From NCBI GenBank assembly GCA_035578175.1, contig JAQMRL010000006.1:23099506-23163505 (forward strand): a stretch of 64,000 nt of DNA. The letters are read 5' to 3'. A model generated the notes under the pieces. That model was not told where the DNA came from. It saw nothing but the letters and a program-made list of their open reading frames with translations, and ran no database searches. The stretch comes from Catonia carolina (Eukaryota; Arthropoda; Insecta; Hemiptera; Achilidae). The position numbers and the translations under genes were made by a program. Positions 28,183 through 41,000 of the stretch are shown here, in pieces; within the stretch, counting starts at the first letter, position 1; every line of letters starts with the position of its first letter.

Positions 28183-28572
28183 TGTTGTTTAGGTCAGCAG
28201 TTAAAAGGCTGGTTTGAACCTATAGAGGCTTTATAAGTAAAACGAGGAGTGAGGTGGTTTACCATACCTTCCTCACTGAGTGGAAAAGTATCAGAATGCC
28301 AGCTTCTCTGAAAAGCATCTACAGTACTTTCCACCCTGCAAATGACACCTTCACTTCATTCACCATAGCGTCTGGCTGTGTAAAGATGAAATTCATTACT
28401 CTCAGAAGAGATAACTCTGACTAGTGTCTTTTTCACCTCTACCTCTTCTGTTCTTAAATGCTTCAGTCTTGCTATTGGCTGACCATATGATAAGAAACAG
28501 AACTATTTTTGTAGCCCTAGAACTTGCAGATTGAGTGAAAATAATTTAACACTCTGCCTGCCTGTTATGGGC
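28183..28572 (-). repeat. R400 repeat, copy 4
   Basis: Starts TGTTGTTTAGGTCAGCAG and ends CCTGTTATGGGC on the + strand. Small insertions (TGTAAAGATGAAATTC) break the family frame. Confidence 0.85.
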
Positions 28573-29600
28573 ATTATAACTATGTAAAATTCTTTTATTT
28601 TTGCTGGAACTCTGTATTACAGGACTAAAGAATCTCCATTTAAATTTCGTGGAACCAAATTTTGCATTTTAAATTAATGATTATGATTATTATTAATATT
28701 GGATAAATAGGATATAACGAAAAGGAAAATATTTAAAGAAAACTTATCAACACAGTTTTCATAAAAATAAATTAAAACAATTTATTTTGTACATTGAAAC
28801 ATAATTTACAATCAGTCACACATTTATTTAACTTAATAAATATTGATAAAAATAAATAAGTACATGATTAGACTGTGCAGTGACACTTCTCTACAAATTA
28901 CAAATAAATAGTAAAATAAAATAAATAAATTATGCATATATAACAATGAAATTAACCAGAAAAATTATAAGCTGATATTGAAAGACAAAAAATAAAACAT
29001 CAATTAAAAATTATTAAAAAATACACATTAACAATATACATTTAAAATCTTATTTTGTTAACAAAATATTTGAAAAATTATTACTCGTACAAACAGTTAT
29101 TTATTGAAAATGACAAAATTATAATTATACGATCATACAAATTTCTAATAATTAATGAACATCATTTATGATTAGCTTAATATTAATTAACTATTATTAA
29201 CTACATAAATAAATTATTAATTAATTAAGGAATGAGTTAATTACAGTAGTTATAAATTAATTAGTTTATGGAAGTTTGTTATTAAAGGATTAAGTTACTT
29301 AATAACTCGAACTTAACTAAGGAATGATAACATAATTTGAGTTAAGTAATTAACTTAATTTACTTGGTGGGTTCTGTTAAATTTAAGACATTAAATGTTA
29401 AAAATATGAGGATGAATGAAAAATAAATGCTAATTTTGTTATTGAACTAGAAAGTAGCTCTGAGCTACGCGACTAGTACATAATGAAAAGGCATTTTATG
29501 TAGAGTCGGGCAACTGAATTAGTTAGTTGTTACACTCTGTTCTGCCTTCAGTACAGCCATGAGTGATCAGAAAGTATATTCATCTGTTGCACAATGCTTC
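28573..29600. other. Very AT-rich spacer with many TTAATTAA-like words
   Basis: Between about 28740 and 29400 the sequence is almost only A and T, with repeated ATTAATTAA and TAATTAAT words. No coding signal was found. Confidence 0.6.
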
Positions 29601-30002
29601 GTTGTTGTTGTTGTTGTTTAGGTCATCAGCCGAAAGACTGGTTTGAACCTGTAGAGGTTTTACTAAGTAAAACGAGGAGTGAGGTGGTTTACTATTACCT
29701 TCCTCACTGAGTGGAAAAGTACGTTTATCAGCATGCCGGGCCCTCTGAAAAGCACATATTTTCCACTCTGCAAATGACACCTTCACTTCATTCACCAAAG
29801 GGTATGGCTGTATAATGAAATTCATTACTTCCAGAGGATATAACTCTGATTAGTGTCTTTTACACCTCTACCTCTTCTGTTCTTAAATGATTCAGTCATT
29901 TAATTGGCTTACCATGTGATAAGAAACAGAACTATTTAATTTAGCCCTGCAACTAACAGATTGAGTGTACATAATTTAACACTCCACCTGCCTGTTATGG
30001 GC
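29601..30002 (-). repeat. R400 repeat, copy 5, with (GTT)n end
   Basis: It begins with six GTT units (29601-29618), showing that in the proposed sense orientation the family ends in (AAC)n. The family frame is open on the minus strand from 29825 to 29580: IQPYPLVNEVKVSFAEWK, then AFQRARHADKRTFPLSEEGN, ending in a run of Asn from the tail. Confidence 0.9.
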
Positions 30003-30164
30003 AAAATGCTTCATTATAAAGTTTCTAACAAATGAAGGTTTTAAACCATTGTAGATTTTAATACGTTTAAGGGTGCAGTTTGGGAACTACTCTCTACACT
30101 TAATAGCAAAATTACCATTTATATTTGATTCACCCTTGCAATATGTTTACTACTAATGAAAAAT

Positions 30165-30235
30165 ACTACAGTAACTTGTCTTTAGTCCGGCATTTTCAGG
30201 ACTCGGGTGATGCCGGATTACAAATTTTTGTATCA
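30165..30235. repeat. Tigger-like terminal fragment
   Basis: TACAGTAACTTGTCTTTAGTC and CCGGCATTTTCAGGAC, then GATGCCGGATTAC, resemble Tigger ends with repeated CCGG-A/T words. Confidence 0.35.
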
Positions 30236-30324
30236 ACTCATGGATCAGAAGTGAGGTGTGACACAGGACAAGTTTCCTTTTGTTCACTAGTCAAAAGTCT
30301 GGTAACAAATTTCACACATACTCT

Positions 30325-31320
30325 AAATAATTATTGGTTAAAACGCTCTGCATGGATGCATATGAGATTTTCAGTTCTTCAGTAAGCCTTAAAAAGTGAA
30401 TCATCTGTTTAACAAACCAGATTTTGCCACTTTTTATATGTTTTCATCTTTTTTCATCCCAACCATTGCTCGTCTTTAACCGACTCATTTTCGCTTTTAA
30501 ATTGCTCATACCACTCGTAAAAAGTCTTCAGAGTTACCACATTGTTGCCATACCCTAATTTTAACATTTCATGAGTTCTGTTAGCACTTTTTTGAAACTT
30601 AAAACGAACTTATTGTTAACGCATCCAACTCCCCCCAATTAGATGTAATGATGAAAGTTTCTATGTTTCAATGTGTTTGCGGTTACATAAATAGAATAAT
30701 TAAAGCAAGGGTCCAGAAGAAACGCATTTGAGGCTATACGATGTAATGGCACTGCCTTTTTCGTTTTACGGTAGTGAAACATGGGTCCTAAGGAAATCTA
30801 AGGGTAGAAAGTTGGAAACAGCTAAGATGCGTTTTTTGAGATCAGAGAGAGGAGCACCTCTTAGGGATTGCATCAAGAATCAGTCAATGCAGCATGATTT
30901 GGTTAGAACGGAAACTGTGAAGCAGAGGATTAAACGGTATAGGAAGAGGTGGTTGTAACATATAAGCTGCATGCCAAAGGATTGATATTCGCTACTGGCC
31001 TTAAAATACCGTCAGCAACAAGTATGGTCACTGGATAGACCACGAAGAAGATGAATAAAAGCTGGATAAGGTAATGCGCCTAATCCGTTGAGGAAGAAGA
31101 AGATGTTAACACATTGTTCAAAATCCATGATGCACAATAGACATGGTAAACACAACCTCACTTTTCCAACTCTGGAAATCGACTGATAAGTCATAACAAG
31201 TTCAAACTTGGCACTGACTATCTCAAAGTATCAGGTTATCAGACTTATTACTTCAAATGGACGTAGCATCAACAGTTTGCTCATAATAAAATTATTCACT
31301 GTATTTTTTATCATACCTCA
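30325..31320 (-). pseudogene. Mariner derivative, second copy, split by a LINE
   Basis: 30325-30623 and 31104-31320 together align with 3900-4370 of the first copy. They share the CCAACCATTGCTCGTCTT, CTCATACCACTCGTAAAA and AGAGTTACCACATTG words and, after the LINE, the TTCAAAATCCATGAT and CTGACTATCTCAAAG words. Only the HTH region is present. Confidence 0.75.
30624..31103 (+). mobile_element. 5'-truncated LINE nested in the mariner copy
   Basis: The coding remnant (30728-30958) reads FSFYGSETWVLRKSKGRKLE and AKMRFLRSERGAPLRDCI. This is the conserved C-terminal end of a non-LTR RT polyprotein (LYGSETW...EMKFLR). It ends in (GAA)n at 31090-31103. TGTTAACGCA (30614-30623) and TGTTAACACA (31104-31113) form a 10-bp target duplication with one mismatch. 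Confidence 0.8.
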
Positions 31321-31483
31321 TAAATGTGTGTGCTCCAGGAAGATTAATTCTCAGCTATTAATATCAAATTTGTGACTAAACATTTGAACTAAATAAAAAA
31401 AGTTAAAAAGTTTCTTTTCTATCGATTGTAAAGATGTATCGCTAAATTAGCACGAATTCATATCTTTGAAAAATTCTATACAC

Positions 31484-31771
31484 CAGCGGTTCTAAAAGTG
31501 TGCGCCGCGGCGCCTATTAGCGTTGCCAAATATTACCAGAGGTGCAATCATTTGACCTTTTATGTTTTACTTCTTTATCTCTCTGAGAATGGAATTACCT
31601 GCATAACATATGTGATCATAATGTACTGTACAATGTGCAATTTATATTGAATAAAAGTTGTTGGAATATATTACAATTAGTACTGTACAGTGGTAGATTC
31701 ATAATAATGGCGCCACTGGAAATAATCCGTACATCAAGGGACCGCAGGTCTACAAAGTTTCAGAACCACTG
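31484..31771. mobile_element. Short non-autonomous hAT-like element (288 bp)
   Basis: The ends are CAGCGGTTCTAAAA and, inverted, CAGTGGTTCTGAAA, the form common in hAT elements. The flanking 8-mers CTATACAC and CTATTGTG agree only in half, so the duplication has decayed or the borders differ. No frame. Confidence 0.5.
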
Positions 31772-31956
31772 CTATTGTGATGAAAACCACTAGCAGTGAG
31801 GACCCATGTCTGTACAATATTGTTACAGATTTAGCACTTATTCTGGAGGGTTAACATTCAACTTCAACAAATACATTTAGTACATGTACTTAACCTAATT
31901 TGTAGCAAAAACGTTCCTTCACTTTACAAAATTTTTATCAATTCCAAAAGCGTATA

Positions 31957-32277
31957 TCAGTTCCTACCGTAATTTCTATTGTAATAATGTAACGTATTTT
32001 CATAATATTCTTCGTAAACATCGGGTATTGTTGCTTTCGCTGCTGAATTATGTACCATCGATACACTTGGAGATCCTCTTATTTGTCTTTCAAATTCTAT
32101 TAATTGGCAAAAGAAATTTGAGTTCGGACGTATACAAGGTCGGCGATCTCGTATGTGTGTAAATGCTCTTCTTAGGCTCATTCCATGGTATTTGACCAAA
32201 TAACCAAGACACAATGCAGCTGATCTGCTTACTCCTGCTACACAATGAACCAATGTCCTTCCACCTTTTAATTTTAC
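31957..32277 (-). CDS. DUSP exon 3 (active site, stop)
   Basis: The acceptor is TTATGTGTTGCAG, ending at 32278. It encodes VKLKGGRTLVHCVAGVSRS, then RRPCIRPNSNFFCQLIEFER, and ends NYGRN before TGA at 31959-31957. Confidence 0.93.
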   Translation of the reverse strand, partial: VKLKGGRTLVHCVAGVSRSAALCLGYLVKYHGMSLRRAFTHIRDRRPCIRPNSNFFCQLIEFERQIRGSPSVSMVHNSAAKATIPDVYEEYYENTLHYYNRNYGRN

Positions 32278-34976
32278 CTGCAACACATAAAGTAAATTGT
32301 AAAGACTTTGATATTTAGTAATATTCTTAAATTCATTATTTAATAATTCATAAATCATTCTTAGATAGTGTGCTAATTGAATTATAATAATAATAATTAT
32401 TATTTACCAGAACTGGACTAGAAAGTGCAATAACGATGGGTGTTAGAACTGGGAATGGAAGTGTTTATACTTTTCTGCATTCTAATGATGATCACTTAGT
32501 GTTAGCTGGAGATTAATGGGATGTATAATTCATTACTGGAAAGTTGATCAAAGAGTTCAACATACGGGAACTGGAAATTAACATTGGTTTTTTTTTTGTT
32601 TTTGGTTTCGCATCTAACTGTTTTGCAATTTCTGCTAATGCAGATGGTAAATAACATTGAGAAAACTTAATGTATCGTCATTAGAAGAACAGGTCAAAAT
32701 ATACCAACAAAATGAGAAGAAGTCATTCAATTGCTACACATTAATAAAAATATTGTGGTACGCTTCTAATGGCAGATGGTACATCAGACAAAGGTATTTT
32801 GGAAAAGGTAAGCAGAGGAAAAGTAAACAGATATCTGCTGAACCGAAATGCAGTACTCTGTTTTGTGAAGTAATCGTATATCCTGTGACACTAAGAATTC
32901 TTGCGTTTTTTTAATGAAAGTTTTCCAATTTATGGTTTTGAGGTTTAGACCATTGAAACAAGAATTAAAAGCAGAATAACTCTAAAAAATTTTTGTTAAT
33001 TGATAGAAATCAAAGAAAGCAACTCATCTGCAATGAATGGATAAAAATTCATTGCTACAGAAGATTCGACTGTATTACATTTAGACAGAGAAAGTAATGT
33101 GACCCAGAAAGAGTGAGAGCTGTGTAGAAGAATCTAAGGAAGAAAATTCAGTCGGAATTAATGGCATTTTAGGTTTCAGTGAATGGCCTAGTGCTTCAGA
33201 ACAAATTGCTGTAATAGTAATAATAAAATTTATCAAATGAATCTTTTTTGCATCCTGAGAAATTCTTTGAAGTCAAATGATTTAGAATTCCACAATTTTA
33301 TAATTTGCCTAAAACATACAGGTCGAGTGTTAAATTATTTGCACTCAATTTGCTAATTCCAGGGCTACAAAAATAGTTCTGTTTCTTATCAAATGGTTAG
33401 CCAATTATATAACTGAAACATTTAAGAACAGAAGAGGTAGAGGTGTAACAGACACTAGTCAGAGTTAGCTCCTCTGAGAGTAATGAATTTCATTTTACAG
33501 CCAGACTTTGTGGTGAATGAAGTGAAGGTGTCATTTGCAGGGTGGAAAGTAGATGCTTTTCAGAGGGCCTAGCATGCTGATAAGCATGTTTTCTACTGAG
33601 TGACAAAGGCAGTAGTGAACCTACTCACTCCTCATTTTACTTGGTAAAGCTTCTAGAGGTTCAAACCAGACTTTCGGCTGATGACCTAAACAACAATTTT
33701 TATTACGTACCTATCAAATATCAAATAATAATCAATTTTTATTATATATCTACTTAAACAAGATAAATTTGAACAGATATTTACGATAATTTTGGAAATT
33801 ATTTACGATTAATAGCGAAGGAAAACAAAAAGAAAGTGGTACTGGAATTAGTATCACAATGCAATTATTTAGATTGTGAAATTGGATTTTATCAATTTGG
33901 ATATAGAGAAGAGAGCTGGAAAATTCCAAGTAGAGTGTGAAAATATTAGCCGAAACCTAGGCAGGAAAACAAGGAAAGAAATTAAGATAAATTTTACAAG
34001 GTGATGGCTGCTCCAGAGTCCTACTCTACGGAAGTCAGTCGTGGGATTAGTACAAGACCAATAGAGGGTAGAGTACAAGTGGTAGAGATGCAATTTTCCA
34101 GAGAACAAAGGATTGTAATTGTAGGAAGCATCTAAGAAATGAGGACATAAGGCCAGAACTGATGTTTACAACCTGAGTGGGAAGAATGCAGAATATCAAA
34201 ATCGATGGAAGGAGCACACAAAGAGAATGCCTGAGGAAAGGATCTTTTCAACATTTTGCAATACAGACGAGAGGAAAAGAGAGATGTTGAGAGGCAACGC
34301 ATGAGGTGGCTATAAGTCAATACAATTTTATCGCAGTTGTAAGCCAGAACTAGTGGGAGCCTAATTCTTGATTGTAAGAAAAAGAAGAAGAGGAAAATCA
34401 ACAAAAGTTTTGGAAGATAAAACGATAAATATGAAAAATTATTCAACATTAAGTGTTAAGAAAATGTGTAAAATAAACACAAACATTCTTGTAATTTTTA
34501 ATCTGTTATTTAAGTTAAATATTTTGTAAGTGAGGAGGAGGAAAACCCATTCATTATACAAAATTATGAATGTATGACTAATGCTTATAAAATTCACATT
34601 CTCTGCAGGAAACTATAATCTTATTCATAACGTTTTAGTTTGGTTTTGGATGTGCAAAATTATTTTCTTTCGTCAATCTCTTTTCATTTGATACTTTTAA
34701 AACATCTACCACAATTTAATTAATAGTGTCAAAATTATAAAAACAATATTTTGGAGAAAAATGATGATAAATCACCCAACTATTTAAAAATTTGACCTCC
34801 ACTAAAATACTCATACAAATAGATTAGAGTTAATTAAGTGGTGGGGGTTTGGTAGAAAGAAGAAGGGGAAATTTCATTTGATTCATTCATTAATGCTAGT
34901 TGGTTGGAGTTTGAAAGGGTTGGCAAAAGCATCCTGATGGAAAGTTACAAACATCTGAGAGATTGAGATAAAAAAT

Positions 34977-35019
<43 letters not shown>

Positions 35020-38000
35020 TTTGGTGGAGTGTGGAACGGTAGTTTAAGAATTTACAAAAAAAATATACGCAACCACATGCTCCAGTCCACTGAGTGATCT
35101 GGACCAAAGCCATGGAATGCATATTATAAGATCCTATATGGCATTCCTCATTTTTCTTTCTCTCTCTTACAGAAAACAATATCAAAGAAAGTATTATTAT
35201 TAAGAGGCGAGAGAGTGATCAGCTCATCTCATGTCACTCCATGTCTAGTTTTATTTGTAAATATCCACCAACATATGACACCGTGACTGTTTTCTTGTTT
35301 TATTTTTTATTTAATAGAATCTTACGAAATACTTCGGTATTTTTTAAGTAGTCTATAATGTTAAGAGGGTAAAATTTATTTCTAGAATTGAAATTTTCCC
35401 TCACGTATTTTTATACGGGTCTTTCATGAAATTTTAATAAAGTTAAAATTTATAGTGTTGTCCCTGTATAATAAATTAATTCCATTGGTTTTTAAGTGTT
35501 TATTTATTTTAGTACTTATAACGAATACTTTTTTGTATACAATAATTTTTGATGTACATATAATTTTGGTGTACATAATTTTATTGATCACTAATAGTAT
35601 TTTAAAACAAATTGCCAGATTAAATGATTTACTATGGTTTATTTCATACTAATCTCATATCCAGTATGCCATATTAATTTGGGGTAATTATCGCAGAGTA
35701 ATAACATGGAAAGAGTTATTAAAATTAACAAAAATCTATTAGGTGTATAGTGGGAGTTAACCACTTTACATCATGCAAATCATTATTTAAGGAGCTTTAA
35801 TTGATTACAGTTCTTTCTTTGTACATCTTTCAAGACGTGATAATGTAGATATGTAAAGACAAATACTTTTTTTACAGAATTTAAATGTCCACAACCACAA
35901 TCACAACATTAAATTTTTTAACAAAAACCTACATACGCAGGTAGAAAATTCATCAATAAATTTATATTAATGCTGATAATCTAAATTTATTTGAAAAATA
36001 TACTTGATTGATGAAACGTTTTACATGGTACAAGAATTCCTTCCTAAATAGTTTTTTGTTAAAAAATATATAGACTTGTAATTAAATGCTGAGGAAAATT
36101 GTGTATTATTTGATAAATATGATTGAATGATATTGTTATTGAAGTACTCGTAAGTAATAAGAAGTAGTGATAATAAATTAATTGGTAAGTAATAAATTTA
36201 ACTTAGTGTTAAAATTTAGGCTTATCAGTTTTATCTTGACATGTCCTATACTACCTTTCTAAAGTCTCCTAGATGCAGTAATAAATAAAATTAAAAAAAA
36301 ATCAATTGATAACCTGATAGTTCCAAGTTTGATTCCTGCTTAGAATTTGGAAAATTTTTACTTTTAAAAATTCCTTAGTTTTGGATTTTAAAAACACCTT
36401 AGGGATTTTTAAGGGGTGTATTTAATTATAATTTTATCCATTTCTCAGTAGCCAATAAAAATATTGGCTTCAAATTTTTACCTCATATTCACTTTCATCT
36501 AATACAGCAATCACCGCCACCGTGGTGTATTACCAGAAAATCTATACTTTGATTTAAATTTTCTGGAACAACTTTTTTAAAAATAAAAAACTTCATCGTT
36601 AAAAAAAACTTCATTAAAGTCGACCCCTATTTCTTCAATTTTTTTTATCCTTGCCTTTTTCTTGGTTTGGTTTCATACATTATTATTATAACTCATTTTA
36701 AAGCTAAAAGAACTGGGTATTTAATGACGCAAAACAAAAAAAATCTCAAAATTTTTACCAAAAATCTGTTTAGACCCCATTTAATAACTGTAAAGCTTTC
36801 AAGGTTTTAAACAGTAGTCATTCAATTTTAATTAAAAATGTTTGAGCTTTTCCTTATTTGTTTTTCCTTATGAATCTTTACAAAATTGTGAACAAAATCT
36901 CACCTCATTAATAGTATCAGCTACAATATGAAGATGAGATAAGATGTCTTCATTGAGGTTATCTAAAACTGGTATTCTAAGTACTGTTGCTAATGTAGGA
37001 GGTAATGGTGGAGCAGGCAGTTCTGCGGCAGCACTGACCACACAACCGACATTCCAATTGCGTAGCGCATCTTCATTGACTGCAGCTGCTCCGCACAATA
37101 ATAATTCTGGAGATACTTCTGATATACTGAATCTGTAAACCAAAAAAAAACTGATTGTTTAGCAATTGCAAAGCATTATAATTTCTGTAAAGTTATTAAA
37201 AAGAGGAACGTGGATATTTTGGAATGGTGACATTATTATGGTTATCCCTCTCCACCCTACTTGGAGGTTAAAAATGTTGTGTATCAGGAGAATAGATGCG
37301 TTTGAGGTTTAATTGTACAGGTGCATGCCAAAAATACCCTGGATGGATAAAGTACCCAAAGAGACAGTCTTGCAGAGAATGGGAACAGAAAAGGAGTTTG
37401 TACACTATCCAAAAAAGGAAAATGGAATATCTGGGTCATATTAAGTGTGGACCAAGACATGAAATGCTTTGCTCAATAATACAAGACTCAGGGGAAGAGA
37501 GATGCTGGAAGAAGAAGAATTTTTTGCTTAAAGAATCTTCGTGACTGGTTTTATTGTACCTCAGTACCGCAGCTGTTCAGAGCTGCGGTGTCCAAAGTCC
37601 GCACAGCCATCATGATTGCCAACCTATGGCCAGAGAGGGCACGTTAAGAAGAAAAACCCTTAGCAGCTTTCCCACAGGTCGTTTTGCAGATATATCCGCA
37701 AACGGTTTTGATAGTTATAGTCGTTAAGTGAATATTTCTCTGCATTTACAAATTTGATCAAAAAAGATTTTGAATAAAATTTATCTCAATAGTCATCAAA
37801 ATTATGCCAAAATATCAAAATATTTCAGGAAATTTGCACCTGTAGAAGCTGGGTTGACAGCACTACCCATTAGTGTTTCCTGGCTGCCATGAAGTCGATT
37901 TTCGATATCAGTCTTGAATCCTCTGCTTGAACTATTCTTCGTTCCTCCAATTTAATCATAAGTTAATATTTCTTTAAACAATCTTTGTTTTCTCCTTTTA

Positions 38001-41000
38001 TTCTGGAATTCCATGTAGAAATAATTTTTTTTTAGTCAGTTCTTATCAGTTCTTCTTTACGAGTACACTTTCAGACGCTACGTCACTCCGGACATAAGAC
38101 GAATATATCTATATCCATTATTATTGAGTAAAAGTGAAGGAAAAAATAATGTGATGACATTGTGTAGATTCTGAGCCTTTAAAAACAGTTTTCTATTCAG
38201 GAAAACAAAATTTTCTAAAAACATTTGCCCCAACCCATAATTCAATGCATCTGTTACATGAAACTATTCCATCCATGAAGGGTTGAAAAATACTTTAGAG
38301 AAGAATTTATTTTTAAAGAAAATGAAGAATTGTCTAAGTTGTTTCTCTGGAGTTGTGGATATTGCACTAGAACAGGTTTCCCAACAGGTGATCTGCGGAC
38401 CCCTGAGAGTTCCTGGATTGCTCCTAGGAGGCCAAAAAATTAGAAAAATACAGTGAGCAGGATTCAAACTATTGAAAAAAATAATCAATCATAATTCAGA
38501 AAATAAGCCCACCACAGGCAAGAGGAGTGTTAAATTATTTTTACTCGATCTGCTAGATCCAGGGCTATAAAAAACAGTTGTCTTTCTTATTACATGGTCA
38601 CCCAATTATATGACTGAAGCATTTAAAAACAGAAGAGATAGAAGTATAAAATATACTAGTCAGAGTTATCTCCACTGGAAGTAATGAATTTCATCCTTAT
38701 ACAGCCAGACCCTGTGATGAATGAAGTGAAGGTCTCATTTGCAGGGAGAAAAGTAGATACTTTTGAAAGGGCCTGGCATGCTGATAAGCATACTTTTCCA
38801 TTCAGTGAGAAATGCAATGGTAAACCATCTCACTCCTCATTTTATTTCGTACCTCTAGAGGTTCAAACCGGCCTTTCGGCTGATGACCTAAACAACAATT
38901 CAGAAAACACATGTAACAGCACCTGAATAAATTCTGAATAAAAATAAAATTGTATTGTAAAAGCAAACAAAAAATTTATCAAATACAAAACTGTTTTAAA
39001 AGGTAACAACAAAAATAAGCAAATTAGAAAAATAAAACTGTGAAATTAATGTTTTGAAAAAAGACGACGTTGCATTAAAAAAAACTGATCAATATTTATT
39101 TTAAAATAGTATAACCTTAAATTATTTCCACACGTGAAACAGTTAAAATTTTAATATATAGTACTTCATTTAAGTACTATCTTCAAAGAAAATTATGTTT
39201 GCGTTTCGGATGCATTCCAAAATAATGAAAACTTTGTCTCATAAATAATCGTAAATTAGTCGAAATAGGCGCTAGTATACATAAAAATATGGCCCATTTA
39301 TTTTATAGTCATAGTTTATTTATAACTGCAAAATAATATTCTGCTCGTTTTTTGTCCATACAGAAAAATCCCTTTATTTTTACATGTCCATGCACTACTC
39401 TGTACGTTAGTATGAATTTCACGAGCCTAGTCAGGTGTTAATTATTGAGTTTACATATTTTAAAGTTCTACACAGGTTGAATTTCATTTTGCGTCATTCA
39501 CCCATACTAAAAATTAAGTTGTGTATGTCATTGCTTATTCAAGATTGGTGGCAATTTTTAAAATTTTCATCTGTCATTTTCCTCCGTCCGTCCGTCATAC
39601 CCAGATGTCAGAAACTACAAGAGTTAGCTACAAAATGTACAGATTCGTAATTTACAGAAAAATTAATTGGGCATAAATTGGGTTTGAAGTTACGGTTTTG
39701 ACCGGAAAAGGTCCAAAACCGGAAGTAAAGAAATAAAAGTCAGAAACTACAAGAAATAGCAACAAACGGCTTTTGGATTCGCATTCTGCACAAAAGTTAG
39801 TAGGTTTGGATTGAGTCTGAAGTTCCGGTTTCAAACGGAAGTGGACCAAAACCTGAAGTCAAGAAATCAAAGTCGAATATTTTTTATCTCTAATGTGTGT
39901 ACGTTGCAATCTGTTCAATTCAGAACAATAAGCAACCGCATGACCCAATGAGATGAAGGTGATATGTATGACGTGTAAATGAGCTGTAATCTTTTACAGA
40001 TCCAGTACACTTACTTTGATGGTTGGGGGTCTAGTGGAATATTTGAAACAAAAATAATGTCATTATAAATTCCTCTTAATGAGTAGTTATTAGAAATCAT
40101 TGGATTTGAAATTTCATCTGGAAGTGGTCAAAAACCAGAAGTCAAGAAACCAAATTCACCATTTGCAAACAAAAATTGTGTCATTAAATTCCACCTGTAG
40201 AATAGATACAGGAATCACTAATGGTTTTGGCCATAATGAGAGTTTTGCCATTATCAAAGATAAGCCTTTTTAAAAATTGCCACCAGCCATGAGACGCGTG
40301 GGATTTGAAAGGGATTTAACGAATGGGAAGCCATGAAAGAGATTTTTAAATATAGGTTATACTTTTCATTATTTACATTGGCGAGAAATGTCACGTGAGT
40401 GTTTCCCACCTGATTTTTTTTAAACGAAGATTTAATATCAGTTAGGAGTGAAAGTCCAGTTTATAAAATTATACAGTTTGCATAGTTTAATTATTAAACT
40501 ATTGTATATTAAATTAAAGTTCACTAAATTTTTTTAAAATCCCCCGTGTGCGTATGTTGCAATCAGTTCAATTCAGAACAATAAGCAACTCCATGACCCA
40601 TTTAGATGAGGTTGATTTTTGTACGGCGTGTAAATGAGGTGTAGTCTTGCACAGATTTAGGTAGATTCTTGTTTAGATTCATTCCTGAGTCAGTACCTTT
40701 AACTGAAACTCAACTATCAAAATACAGCGGTAACCATTGTCTAGTATTCAAATTCGTATAAAAGTAACTACCTTAACTAGGATTTGAACAATGGAATCTT
40801 CGTCTTCGAAAATCAGCTGTTAAACTCATGTTGATGACTTTACCACTAGACCAACTCGGTGGTTAAATGTAATTTAAGAACATTTAAAACAATTTCTAAA
40901 TCATGTTTAAGAAAGAATAATAACCTTTAAAAGTCCTGAATCTTCTCTGTGACAAGGTTTATTAGGTATTTTCTAATTTTATAAAGAAATAAAAGATTTA

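Noticed and set aside
34976..35185. Open frame ending in repeated Ser-Leu
   Set aside because: Translation of the (AG)20 microsatellite.
36868..37143. Start of the phosphatase at the ATG at 37143
   Set aside because: That ATG lies within the TTTACAG splice acceptor, and continuing past 36904 reads into the intron.
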